Shown: positions 6,578 to 15,380, counted from the stretch's first letter. The stretch: DNA of 58,249 bases from an uncultured Oscillospiraceae bacterium (GCA_934675115.1 CAKUPH010000003.1:1-58249), one strand, 5' to 3'. Made by a program: numbers and translations. The notes: a model not told the origin generated them from the letters alone.

Positions 6578-8380
6578 ATGAATCACATCCGATGCAACAT
6601 TATGGTGTGCACCGGCACCGGCTGCACCTCCTCTGAGAGCCCGAAGATCGCCGAGGCCCTTGAAAAGGCGCTGAAAAAGGCGAAGATGGACAAGGAGGTC
6701 CGGGTGGTCCGGACCGGCTGCTTCGGCCTGTGCGAGCAGGGCCCCATCGTCATGGTGTTCCCCGAGGGGGCGTGCTACACCAAGGTCACGGTGGAGGACG
6801 TTAAGGAGATCGTCAGCGAGCACGTCGTCAAGGGCCGCATCGTCACCCGCCTGCTCCATCAGGAGGGGGACGACGGCAGCACCGTCACCTCTCTGGCCGA
6901 CACTCAGTTTTATAAGCACCAAACCCGCATTGCCCTGCGCAACTGCGGCGTCATCAACCCGGAGTCCATCGACGAATATCTGGGCGTGGACGGCTACACC
7001 GCGCTGGAGCGCATCCTCACCGAGCAGACCCCGCCTCAGAACATCATCGACTGCGTCAAGAAGTCCGGCCTCCGGGGCCGGGGCGGCGCGGGCTTCCCCA
7101 CCGGCAACAAGTGGCAGTTCACCCACGACGCCGTCAGCGAGGACGGCGTGAAGTACGTCTGCTGCAACGCCGACGAGGGCGACCCCGGCGCGTTCATGGA
7201 CCGCTCCGTTCTGGAGGGCGACCCCTTCTCCGTCATCGAGGCCATGACCATCGCGGGCTACGCCATCGGCGCCAGTCAGGGCTACATCTACATCCGCGCG
7301 GAGTACCCCATCGCGGTCAAGCGGCTCCAGCTGGCCATTTCTCAGGCCCGGAGCTACGGCCTGCTGGGCAAGAACATTCTGGACAGCGGCTTCTCCTTTG
7401 ATCTGGAGCTGCGGCTGGGCGCGGGCGCCTTCGTCTGCGGCGAGGAGACCGCCCTGCTCACCTCCATCGAGGGCAAGCGCGGCGAGCCCCGTCCCCGTCC
7501 GCCGTTCCCGGCGGTCAAGGGCCTTCTGGGCCGGCCCACCCTGCTGAACAACGTGGAGACCTACGCCAACATCACGTGGATCCTCAACAACGGCTGGGAG
7601 AAATTCGCCGCCATCGGCACCGAGAAGTCCAAGGGCACCAAGGTGTTCGCGCTGGGCGGCAAAATCACCAACACCGGCCTTGTGGAGATCCCCATGGGCA
7701 CCACCCTGCGCACCATCATTGAGGACATCGGCGGCGGCATCCCCAACGGGAAGAAGTTCAAGGCCGCCCAGACCGGCGGCCCCTCCGGCGGCTGCATCCC
7801 CGCCGAGCTTATCGACACCCCCATCGACTACGACTCCCTCACCGCCATCGGCTCCATGATGGGCTCCGGCGGCCTCATCGTCATGGACGAGGACAACTGC
7901 ATGGTGGACATCGCGAAATTCTTCCTTGAATTCTGCGTGGACGAGTCCTGCGGCAAGTGCGCCCCCTGCCGCATCGGCACCAAGCGGCTGTACGACCTGC
8001 TGTGCAAGATCACCGACGGCAACGGCACGCTGGAGGATCTGGACACCATCGAGGAGCTGTGCTACCACCTGAAGGACTCCGCCCTGTGCGCGCTGGGCCA
8101 GTCCGCCCCCAACCCGGTGCTGTCCACCCTGAAATACTTCCGGGAGGAATACATCGCCCACGTGGTGGAAAAGCGCTGCCCCGCCGGGGTGTGCCGGAAC
8201 CTGCTCCGGTTCGAGATCGACCCGGCCAAGTGCAAGGGCTGCACCCTCTGCGCCCGGAACTGCCCCACCGGCGCTATCACCGGCGCAGCCAAGGGCCCCC
8301 ACGTCATCAACCACGACAAATGCATCAAGTGCGGCCTGTGTATGTCCAACTGCCGCTTTGACGCCATTGCCAAGCACTGA
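6578..8380 (+). CDS. hndC: NuoF-like flavin subunit of NAD(P)-linked hydrogenase
   Basis: This 600-aa subunit binds FMN and NAD(P)H and is the likely bifurcation site in the family. The order is an N-terminal 2Fe-2S thioredoxin-like domain (CTGTGC and GCFGLCEQGP, residues 1-100), the NuoF core with GRGGAGFPTGNKW (about 166-178), DEGDPGAFMDRS and GAGAFVCGEETAL, an SLBB part, the NuoF 4Fe-4S site ESCGKCAPCRIGTKR with a later cysteine, and a C-terminal two-cluster ferredoxin (CKGCTLCARNCPTGAI, CIKCGLCMSNCRFDAI). Length and order match HndC/HydB. The ATG at 6578 follows GGAGAAGGAG. The next gene begins 17 bp after the stop. Confidence 0.95.
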   Translation: MNHIRCNIMVCTGTGCTSSESPKIAEALEKALKKAKMDKEVRVVRTGCFGLCEQGPIVMVFPEGACYTKVTVEDVKEIVSEHVVKGRIVTRLLHQEGDDGSTVTSLADTQFYKHQTRIALRNCGVINPESIDEYLGVDGYTALERILTEQTPPQNIIDCVKKSGLRGRGGAGFPTGNKWQFTHDAVSEDGVKYVCCNADEGDPGAFMDRSVLEGDPFSVIEAMTIAGYAIGASQGYIYIRAEYPIAVKRLQLAISQARSYGLLGKNILDSGFSFDLELRLGAGAFVCGEETALLTSIEGKRGEPRPRPPFPAVKGLLGRPTLLNNVETYANITWILNNGWEKFAAIGTEKSKGTKVFALGGKITNTGLVEIPMGTTLRTIIEDIGGGIPNGKKFKAAQTGGPSGGCIPAELIDTPIDYDSLTAIGSMMGSGGLIVMDEDNCMVDIAKFFLEFCVDESCGKCAPCRIGTKRLYDLLCKITDGNGTLEDLDTIEELCYHLKDSALCALGQSAPNPVLSTLKYFREEYIAHVVEKRCPAGVCRNLLRFEIDPAKCKGCTLCARNCPTGAITGAAKGPHVINHDKCIKCGLCMSNCRFDAIAKH

Positions 8381-8397
8381 GGGAAGGAGTGACGAAC

Positions 8398-10158
8398 GTG
8401 GAAACGAAAATGATCCATCTTACCATCGACAATATCCCCGTCACCGTTCCCGAGGGGACGACGGTTCTGGAGGCCGCCCGCTCGGCGGGCATCAAGATCC
8501 CCTCCCTGTGCTACCTCAAGGACATCAATGAGATCGGCGCCTGCCGCATCTGCGTGGTGGAGGTCAAGGGTGCCCGGAGCCTGATGGCCTCCTGCGTCTA
8601 CCCGGTGAGCGAGGGGATGGAGGTCCGCACCAATACGGAGCGGGTGCGCCACTCCCGCCGCCTGACGCTGGAGCTGATCCTGTCCAACCACCGGATGGAC
8701 TGCCTGACCTGCCCCCGCAACGCCCAGTGCGAGCTGCGCCAGCTGGCTGCCGACATGGGCATCGACGCGGTGCGCTACGCCAACGACAATCTGCTCCCCC
8801 AGCCGGAGGAGACCGCCCTCCATCTGGTCCGGGACAACTCCAAGTGCATCCTGTGCCGCCGGTGCGTATCCGCCTGCCACAAGCTCCAGTCCGTGGGCGT
8901 CATCGGCCCCAATGACCGCGGCTTCCACACCCACATCGGCTGCGCCTTCGACCGGGATCTGGCCGAGGTGGACTGCGTGTCCTGCGGCCAGTGCATCGTG
9001 GTGTGCCCCACCGGCGCGCTGGCGGAGAAGGACTCCACCGCCGAGGTCCTCGCCGCCCTTCGGGACCCCAATAAGCACGTCATCGTCGGCCCCGCCCCCT
9101 CCGTCCGGGTGACGCTGGGCGAGTGCTTCGGCATGCCCATCGGCTCCAATGTGGAGGGCAAGATGGTCTCCGCCCTCCGGCGGCTGGGCTTTGACAAGGT
9201 GTTCGACGTGGACGCCGCCGCCGACTTCACCATCATGGAGGAGGGCACCGAGTTCATCGAGCGTCTCCAGAACGGCGGCACCCTGCCCATGATCACCTCC
9301 TGCTCCCCCGGCTGGATCCGGTTCTGCGAGCAGCATTATCCCGAGTTCATTCCCAACCTGTCCACCTGCAAGTCCCCCCAGCAGATGTTCGGCGCGCTGG
9401 TCAAGAGCTACTACGCCGAAAAGGAGGGCATCGACCCCCACGACATCTACGTGGTGTCCGTCATGCCCTGCACCGCCAAGAAATACGAGGTCAAGCGGGA
9501 GGAGCAGCGCATGGCCAACGGCTGCATGCCGGTGGACGCCTCCCTCACTACCCGCGAGCTGGCCCGGATGATCACTCAGGCGGGCATGATGTTCGACCAC
9601 CTGCCCGACGGCGATTTCGACCCCATTCTTGGCGTCTCCACAGGCGCGTCCGTCATCTTCGGCGCCACCGGCGGCGTCATGGAGGCGGCGCTGCGCACCG
9701 TGGCCGCCAAGCTCACCGGCAGCGAGATGGGCGCGCTGGAATTCACCGAGGTCCGGGGCACTCAGGGCATCAAGGAAGCCACCTACGACCTGCCCGGCGG
9801 GCCGGTCCGGGTGTGCGTGGCCTCCGGCCTTGCCAACGCCAAGGCCGTGCTGGACGGCGTCCGCTCCGGCAAGCTCAAGTACGACTTTATCGAGCTGATG
9901 GCCTGCCCCGGCGGCTGCGTCAATGGCGGCGGCCAGCCGCTGCACTCCGCCACCGTCCGCTCCTTCACCGACCTGCGGGCCCTCCGCGCCCGCTCGCTGT
10001 ACAAGCAGGATCAGGGCATGGAGTTCCGCAAGAGCCACGAAAGCCCGGTGGTCAAGGCCATTTACGAGGAATATCTGGGCGAGCCGGGCAGCCACAAGGC
10101 CCACGAGCTGCTCCACTGCACCTACGTGCCCCAGAAGCGCTACCGCATCGACGACTGA
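8398..10158 (+). CDS. hndD: [FeFe] hydrogenase catalytic subunit, group A3 type
   Basis: This 586-aa H2-producing or H2-consuming subunit has an N-terminal 2Fe-2S plant-type domain (about 1-75), a His-Cys3 4Fe-4S site (SNHRMDCLTCPRNAQC), two 4Fe-4S clusters (CILCRRCVSACHKL, CVSCGQCIVVCPTGAL), then the H-cluster domain with TSCSPGW, VMPCTAKKYEVKREE and ELMACPGGCVNGGGQP, and the small-subunit-like tail. All three signatures are intact; the first has Ser where prototypes have TSCCPxW. The GTG at 8398, 8 nt after AAGGAG, is chosen over the GTG at 8389, which overlaps that site. H-cluster maturases (hydEFG) are not in the window. Confidence 0.95.
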   Translation: METKMIHLTIDNIPVTVPEGTTVLEAARSAGIKIPSLCYLKDINEIGACRICVVEVKGARSLMASCVYPVSEGMEVRTNTERVRHSRRLTLELILSNHRMDCLTCPRNAQCELRQLAADMGIDAVRYANDNLLPQPEETALHLVRDNSKCILCRRCVSACHKLQSVGVIGPNDRGFHTHIGCAFDRDLAEVDCVSCGQCIVVCPTGALAEKDSTAEVLAALRDPNKHVIVGPAPSVRVTLGECFGMPIGSNVEGKMVSALRRLGFDKVFDVDAAADFTIMEEGTEFIERLQNGGTLPMITSCSPGWIRFCEQHYPEFIPNLSTCKSPQQMFGALVKSYYAEKEGIDPHDIYVVSVMPCTAKKYEVKREEQRMANGCMPVDASLTTRELARMITQAGMMFDHLPDGDFDPILGVSTGASVIFGATGGVMEAALRTVAAKLTGSEMGALEFTEVRGTQGIKEATYDLPGGPVRVCVASGLANAKAVLDGVRSGKLKYDFIELMACPGGCVNGGGQPLHSATVRSFTDLRALRARSLYKQDQGMEFRKSHESPVVKAIYEEYLGEPGSHKAHELLHCTYVPQKRYRIDD

Positions 10159-10170
10159 AATCACATCTTC

Positions 10171-10206
10171 AAAAAGGGACAAAATCTTCGGATTTTGTCC
10201 CTTTTC
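10171..10206 (+). terminator. Terminator of the hydrogenase operon
   Basis: AAAAGGGACAAAATC (10172-10186), tetraloop TTCG, GATTTTGTCCCTTTT (10191-10205): a 15-bp perfect stem with a UUCG loop, A-tract and T-tract. It lies 13 bp after the hndD stop. Confidence 0.9.
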
Positions 10207-10227
10207 CCATATCGTCCAAGAACCTCG

Positions 10228-10256
10228 TTGACGGAGAAAGCCCGGGCGTGTATAAT
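10228..10256 (+). promoter_or_regulatory. Promoter of the racemase-fold/dtd/mutL genes
   Basis: TTGACG (10228-10233), 17 bp, TATAAT (10251-10256). Near-consensus, and it gives a leader of about 65 nt. Confidence 0.75.
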
Positions 10257-10329
10257 ATCAGAGTATATCCGTGGGCTTTCGCCCTGATCCATTTCTTTCC
10301 GCCCTGCCGTTTTGTAAAGGAGCCCGGCC

Positions 10330-11379
10330 ATGAACACTCTGGTCATTGAAAAAAGCGCCCTGAAAAACAACATCAGCCTTGTGAAGGAGCAAGCCGGGGC
10401 CTCTTATATCTACGCCAATCTCTCCGGCGACGGGTACGGCGCCGGGGCCGTGCCGCTGGCAAAGCTCCTGCGGGACGAGGGCATCCGCCGCTTCTGCGTA
10501 GACAGCGCCGACACCGCCGCCGCCCTGCGGAAGGCCGGGCTGGTGGACGAGGAGATCCTGATGCTCCACTCCACCTCCGACCGGGAGGTGCTGGAAAAGC
10601 TGTCCGATTTGAACGTGGTGTGCTCCGTGGGCACGCTGGAGGCGGGCATGGCCCTCAACGCGCTGGCAGAAAGCCGGGCCACCGTCATCGAGGCCCATTT
10701 GCAGATCGACTGCGGCATGGGCTTCGGCGGCTTCCCCGCCGAGGAGCCGGAGAAGATCGTCTCCGTCATACGCAACCTGCCCAACGTGGCCTTTTCCGGC
10801 GTATACACCCAACTATCCAGCGGTCGGGCCATGGATACGCAGCTTGCCGCCTTCCAGCAGGCGGTGGACGACATCCACGCCGCCGGGTGCGAGACGGGCC
10901 TTGTCCACGCCGCCGGTTCCTACGCCATGCTCCACAGCGACCTTGCCCATCTGGACGCGGTGCGGGCGGGCTCCATCCTGCTGGGCCGCTGCGCACGGAG
11001 CCGGAACGACGGCCTTATCACCGTGGGTTACGGCGAGACCACCGTGGACAGCATCCGCTGGCTCCCCCGGGGCCACACGCTGGGCAACGAGAAAAAGGTC
11101 ACCCTGCGCAAGCCCGCCCGGGTGGCAGTGCTCCCCGTGGGGTATCAGCACGGCTTCGGCGTGGACCGCCCCGCCGTCACCCTGTGGGAGGCCATCCGCC
11201 GGGTGCTGGGCCGCCGCAAAACCGTGCGCGTCAACGGCCAGAAGGCGAAAATTCTGGGCGCCGTGGGCGCCACCGAGACGCTGGTGGACGTCACCGGCCT
11301 GAAGTGCGCCGAGGGGGACACCGCCGTGTTCGACCTCGATCCCCTGTATGCCCGGGGTGTGCAGCGGGAGTACCGATAA
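10330..11379 (+). CDS. Alanine-racemase-fold protein lacking catalytic residues
   Basis: This 349-aa protein has the full two-domain fold-type III PLP architecture of alanine racemase. Aligned by eye with Geobacillus Alr, the PLP-lysine motif VVKANAYGHG is replaced by NLSGDGYGAG (Lys to Ser, about residue 34), the VSYG catalytic tyrosine region reads TLGN, and the CMD loop reads VGATE. YTQLSSG, the phosphate-side Arg in VRAGSILLG and PVGYQHG are recognisable. Racemisation by the known mechanism should therefore be impossible, and a binding or regulatory role, or another reaction, is inferred. It shares a direction with dtd, which also deals with D-amino acids. Start ATG 10330, ribosome site AAAGGAG. 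Confidence 0.8.
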   Translation: MNTLVIEKSALKNNISLVKEQAGASYIYANLSGDGYGAGAVPLAKLLRDEGIRRFCVDSADTAAALRKAGLVDEEILMLHSTSDREVLEKLSDLNVVCSVGTLEAGMALNALAESRATVIEAHLQIDCGMGFGGFPAEEPEKIVSVIRNLPNVAFSGVYTQLSSGRAMDTQLAAFQQAVDDIHAAGCETGLVHAAGSYAMLHSDLAHLDAVRAGSILLGRCARSRNDGLITVGYGETTVDSIRWLPRGHTLGNEKKVTLRKPARVAVLPVGYQHGFGVDRPAVTLWEAIRRVLGRRKTVRVNGQKAKILGAVGATETLVDVTGLKCAEGDTAVFDLDPLYARGVQREYR

Positions 11380-11420
11380 TTTTACGGGCAGGCGTTTGCT
11401 CCGCCCGGACCAGACCACCG

Positions 11421-11450
11421 GCCGGGGCGGGACACTCCCGCCCCGGCTTT
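11421..11450 (+). terminator. Hairpin between the racemase-fold gene and dtd
   Basis: GCCGGGGCGGGA (11421-11432), CAC, TCCCGCCCCGGC (11436-11447), then TTT. A 12-bp GC stem with a short T-run; it may be only a partial terminator. Confidence 0.55.
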
Positions 11451-11475
11451 CATTTCCCGAAAGTGAGGAATTTTT

Positions 11476-11910
11476 ATGCGAGCAGTTGTGACCCGGGTCA
11501 GAAACGCCCGGGTGGAGATCGACGGCCGGATCAACGGCCGGATCGAACAGGGCTTTCTGGTGCTGCTGGGCGTCGGCCCGGAGGACACCGAAGCCACCGC
11601 CGACAAAATGGCCGACAAGGTGTGCGGCCTGCGGGTGTTTGAGGACGAAAACGGCAAGATGAACCACAATCTGGGATCCGTAGGCGGTTCGCTGCTGGTG
11701 GTGAGCCAGTTCACCCTGTACGCCGACACCTCCTCCCGCCGCCCGGGCTTTTCCCACGCCGCGCCCCCGTCGCTGGCCGTCCCGCTGTATGAGCGGTTCA
11801 TGGAGCAGTGCCGGAGCCGGGGCTTCGCCGTGGAGCACGGCGAGTTCGGCGCGGACATGCAGGTATTTTCCCAGAACGACGGCCCCGTGACCATCCTTCT
11901 GGAGCTGTAA
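11476..11910 (+). CDS. dtd: D-aminoacyl-tRNA deacylase
   Basis: This 144-aa homodimeric enzyme removes D-amino acids (and Gly from tRNA-Ala) from mischarged tRNA. The start MRAVVTRVRNARVEIDG, the active-site motif SQFTLYAD (around residue 77) and the cross-subunit motif NDGPVT near the C-terminus are canonical, so it should be active. The ribosome site is AAAGTGAGG upstream of the ATG at 11476. It is 22 bp from mutL. Its neighbour on the left is a racemase-fold protein, so the pair share a D-amino acid theme even though that protein looks inactive. Confidence 0.95.
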   Translation: MRAVVTRVRNARVEIDGRINGRIEQGFLVLLGVGPEDTEATADKMADKVCGLRVFEDENGKMNHNLGSVGGSLLVVSQFTLYADTSSRRPGFSHAAPPSLAVPLYERFMEQCRSRGFAVEHGEFGADMQVFSQNDGPVTILLEL

Positions 11911-11932
11911 GGGCCGTCCCAAGGAGGTTTTT

Positions 11933-13999
11933 ATGCCAGTCATCAGACAACTCGATCCGCACGTCGCGGATCTCATCGCCGCCGGCGAGGTGGTGGAGCG
12001 CCCGTCCTCCGTGGTGAAGGAGCTGATGGAAAACGCCATCGACGCCGGGGCCACCGCCGTCACCGTGGAGATCGAGCACGGCGGCATGACCCTCATCCGG
12101 GTCACGGACAACGGCTGCGGCATTCCTGCCGATCAGGCCGCCACCGCCTTCCTCCGCCACGCTACCTCCAAGATCGCCACCGAGTACGATCTGGAGGCCA
12201 TCGGCACTCTGGGCTTCCGGGGCGAAGCTCTGGCCGCCATCTCCTCCGTCAGCCGCATCGACCTGCTGACCAAGCCCGCCGGCGCGCCGCTGGGCTCCGC
12301 CCTCCATCTGGAGGCCGGGGCGGTGCTGGAGCAGGAGGAGGCCGGATGCCCCGACGGCACCACCATGGTGGTGCGGGATCTGTTCTACAACACCCCCGCC
12401 CGGCTGAAATTCATGAAAAAGGACGCCGCCGAGGGGGCCGCCGTGTTCGCCAACGTCCAGCGGCTGGCCCTGTCCCACCCGGAGGTGTCCGTCAAGTTCA
12501 TCCGGGACGGGCGGCAGGAGCTGCTCACCCCCGGGGACGGCCAGCTGAAGAGCGCGGTGTACGCCGTGCTGGGCCGGGATCTGGCCCTGGGCTTTACGCA
12601 GGTCACCGGCTCCGGCGAAAGCATGTCCGTGTCCGGCTACGTGTCCCTGCCCGCCTGCTGCCGGGGCAGCCGGAGCTATCAGCACTTTTTCGTCAATGGC
12701 CGCTACATCAAGAGCCGCACCATGATGGCCGCGCTGGAGGAAGCCTACAAAAACCAGAAGATGGTTGGCCGTTTCCCCGGCTGCGTGCTGCACCTCACCG
12801 TCAAGCCCAACGCGGTGGACGTGAACGTCCACCCCACCAAGACGGAGGTGAAATTCCAGAGCGAGCAGCAGGTGTTTTCCGCCGTGTACCACGCGGTGCT
12901 GGCCGCCCTCAGCGGGGACAGCACCCGGCCCCAGGCCGTCCTGTCCGCCCCGAAGGCGGAGGACACCGTCACCCCCAACCAGACCAGCCTTTCCCTCAAC
13001 GACGTCACCGCCGTCACCCCGGCCCCCGCGGAGCAGACCGGCTGGAAGCCCGCCCCCACCTACCGGCCCGCTCCCCGCGGCTCGTATACCGCTCCCGCCG
13101 GGAAGCCTAAACCCGCCGATCCCGTAAAGCCCGCGTGGCCGTCCCCTTTCCAGCGGGTGACGCCGCTGCCCCAGAAGCCCCCGCAGGAGCGCCCCGCTTC
13201 CGCACCGGCGGAACGGCCTGTTGAAAACTCCGTGCCCCTTCCCACGGAACCGGTCCGACCCGCCGCCCCGGCGGAAACCGCCGCAAAAGCGCCGGAACCT
13301 CAGCCCATTCGCAAACCGGAAGCCGTTCCGGAGCCTGTCCCCGCCGCTCCGGCCCCCGCGGAACCGGCCCCGGCCATTCAGCCGGAGACCGCCGCCCCCG
13401 CCGAAGCGGCCCAGCCGGAGCCCCAGCCTGAAACCGAGCCGTGGCTCATCCGGGGGGAACTGTTTCACACCTACGTCATGGTGGAGCAAGGGGACAAAAT
13501 CACCCTCATCGACAAGCATGCCGCCCATGAGCGGGCCAATTTCAACCGGCTCAAGGCCGCCGACTACCAGCCCATGGTGCAGGAGCTGCTGGCCCCCGTC
13601 ACCTTCACCCCCGCCCCGGAGGAGCGGGAGGTGCTGCTGGAGCAGACCGGCCTGCTGGCCCGGTTCGGCTTCGACGTGGAGGAGTTCGGCTCCGCCGCGC
13701 TGGCGGTGCGCTCCGTGCCCGACTATCTGGACACCGGGGACATCGAGGACGCCCTGCTGGAGTTGGCCCGCCGCATCCGGGAGACCGGCGCCGCCGACCC
13801 CGCCGCCGCCCGGGACGAGCTGATGCACACCATGGCCTGCAAGGCCGCCATCAAGGGCGGGCAGAAAAACGGCCCGGAGGAGCTGATGGAGGTGGCCCGG
13901 CTGGTGATGAGCGGCGCGGTGAAGTACTGCCCTCATGGCCGCCCGGTGGCCATCGAGCTGACGAAGTACCAGCTGGAAAAGCAGTTCAAGCGTGCATGA
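11933..13999 (+). CDS. mutL: DNA mismatch repair protein MutL
   Basis: This 688-aa protein has an N-terminal GHKL ATPase (ELMENAIDAGA, TDNGCGIP, RHATSK, GFRGEAL), the transducer domain to about residue 330, a Pro/Ala/Glu-rich linker (about 340-500) and a C-terminal endonuclease-type domain. The metal-binding motif DQHA(X)2E(X)4E appears as DKHAAHERANFN, so the last Glu is Asn here. ACKAAIKGGQ and CPHGRP are present. It nicks the new strand during mismatch repair in partnership with MutS, whose gene is not adjacent. Start ATG 11933 after AAGGAGG. A terminator follows within 50 bp. Confidence 0.95.
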   Translation: MPVIRQLDPHVADLIAAGEVVERPSSVVKELMENAIDAGATAVTVEIEHGGMTLIRVTDNGCGIPADQAATAFLRHATSKIATEYDLEAIGTLGFRGEALAAISSVSRIDLLTKPAGAPLGSALHLEAGAVLEQEEAGCPDGTTMVVRDLFYNTPARLKFMKKDAAEGAAVFANVQRLALSHPEVSVKFIRDGRQELLTPGDGQLKSAVYAVLGRDLALGFTQVTGSGESMSVSGYVSLPACCRGSRSYQHFFVNGRYIKSRTMMAALEEAYKNQKMVGRFPGCVLHLTVKPNAVDVNVHPTKTEVKFQSEQQVFSAVYHAVLAALSGDSTRPQAVLSAPKAEDTVTPNQTSLSLNDVTAVTPAPAEQTGWKPAPTYRPAPRGSYTAPAGKPKPADPVKPAWPSPFQRVTPLPQKPPQERPASAPAERPVENSVPLPTEPVRPAAPAETAAKAPEPQPIRKPEAVPEPVPAAPAPAEPAPAIQPETAAPAEAAQPEPQPETEPWLIRGELFHTYVMVEQGDKITLIDKHAAHERANFNRLKAADYQPMVQELLAPVTFTPAPEEREVLLEQTGLLARFGFDVEEFGSAALAVRSVPDYLDTGDIEDALLELARRIRETGAADPAAARDELMHTMACKAAIKGGQKNGPEELMEVARLVMSGAVKYCPHGRPVAIELTKYQLEKQFKRA

Positions 14000-14041
14000 A
14001 ACGCCGTCGCTTTTTCCACAAAAGCGCGGAAAAATGTGAAA

Positions 14042-14075
14042 AAACGCCGCAGCATTCAATGCTGCGGCGTTTCCT
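14042..14075. terminator. Terminator between convergent mutL and CLC gene
   Basis: AAACGCCGCAGCAT (14042-14055) and ATGCTGCGGCGTTT (14059-14072) form a long stem with A-tracts on the left and T-rich sequence on the right, suited to both converging transcripts. Confidence 0.8.
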
Positions 14076-14089
14076 TTTGGATCTCATGT

Positions 14090-15349
14090 TCAGTGAGCGT
14101 TTTCGTCGATGAACCGGGGCTCCAGCTTGGAGTAGACGATCTTCTGGGCGCTGTAAAGGGAGAACTTGCCGCTGAGCAGATAGCTCAGGGCGCAGGCCAG
14201 GGCGAAGAACAGGACGTGGCTGCTGCCGAACAGCTCAATGCTCAGGAAAATGCTGGCCAGCGGGCAGTTGGTGACGCCGCAGAACAGGGCGATCATGCCG
14301 ATGGCCCCGCCGAAGGCCGGGTCAAGGCCCAGCAGCGGCGCGGCGGCGCAGCCGAAGGTGGCCCCCACGAAGAAGGTGGGGACGATCTCGCCGCCCCGGA
14401 AGCCCGCGCCGAGGGTGACGGCGGTAAAGAGCATTTTCAGCAGGAAGGCGTAGGGCACGGCGTGACCGGCCAGCGCCGCCTCAATGATGTCGCCGCCCGC
14501 GCCGTTGTAGTCCCGGCTGCCCACCAGCAGGGTGAGGACAACGAGGATCGCCGCCCCGGCCAGCACCCGCAGGTACTGGTTGGGGAGGTATTTTTTGTAA
14601 AGGTGGTTCGTCTTGTGCATGAGCACGCAGAAGGCCATGGACAGCAGGGCGCAGGCGACAGCCAGCAGGCCGGTGCGCAGCATGAACTGCCAGTCCAGCG
14701 CCGGGCCGCCCATGAGGACGTACCCCTCCGGGTGGACCCCCAGCAGCCGGGTGACGCCGGTGGTCACAAGGCTGGCCAGCAGGCAGGGGAACAGGGCGGA
14801 GTAGTGGACGATGCCCACGCTCACCACCTCAAGGCTGAACACCGTGGCGGACAGGGGCGTACCGAACAGGGCGGTGAACACGGCGCTCATGCCGCACATG
14901 ACGATGAGGTTCATGTTCCGCTCCCCCAGCCGGAGCAGGCGGCCGATGGACGCCGCAACGCTGCCGCCGATCTGGAGTGCCGCACCCTCCCGTCCGGCGC
15001 TGCCGCCGGTGAGGTGGGTGAGGGCGGTGCTCACGAAAATGAGCAGGGCCAGCCGCAGGGGCGGCTTTTCCCCGCTGCGGACGCTGGCGATGATCTGGTT
15101 GGTGCCGCTGTCGTTCTCCATGCCCAGCACCCGGTAGCTCCACACGATGAACAGACCGGCCAGCGGCAGGCAGAACAGCAGCCAGCCGTGGGCCTGCCGG
15201 GCAGCGGTGACAAAGCTCACCACATAATAAAAGGCCGCGCCCACAAGGCCGCAGGCCACGCCGGTGAGGCCCGATACCAGCAGCCAGCGCAGCAGGGTGA
15301 GCAGCGACCGCTCTCCCGGCCCGAAGTGCCGGTGCAGAAATTCGCGCAT
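14090..15349 (-). CDS. CLC-family anion channel or antiporter, resembling the fluoride-type clade
   Basis: This 419-aa integral membrane protein has about ten hydrophobic segments. The CLC signature glutamate lies in GGSAGREGAALQIGG (about 120-134), and the pore segment GFRGGEIVPTFFVGATFG is present. The chloride-type GSGIP motif is replaced by SGTNQII, which with HLTGGSAGREG is reminiscent of the CLC-F (fluoride/proton antiporter) clade rather than chloride transporters. No fluoride riboswitch is visible upstream. The ATG at 15349 has CGGAGGA 8-9 nt upstream. It is divergent from a LysR regulator that may control it. Assignment to fluoride is tentative. Confidence 0.8.
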   Translation of the reverse strand: MREFLHRHFGPGERSLLTLLRWLLVSGLTGVACGLVGAAFYYVVSFVTAARQAHGWLLFCLPLAGLFIVWSYRVLGMENDSGTNQIIASVRSGEKPPLRLALLIFVSTALTHLTGGSAGREGAALQIGGSVAASIGRLLRLGERNMNLIVMCGMSAVFTALFGTPLSATVFSLEVVSVGIVHYSALFPCLLASLVTTGVTRLLGVHPEGYVLMGGPALDWQFMLRTGLLAVACALLSMAFCVLMHKTNHLYKKYLPNQYLRVLAGAAILVVLTLLVGSRDYNGAGGDIIEAALAGHAVPYAFLLKMLFTAVTLGAGFRGGEIVPTFFVGATFGCAAAPLLGLDPAFGGAIGMIALFCGVTNCPLASIFLSIELFGSSHVLFFALACALSYLLSGKFSLYSAQKIVYSKLEPRFIDENAH

Positions 15350-15380
15350 AATTCCATTCCTCCGTCTCTTTTTCAACCAG

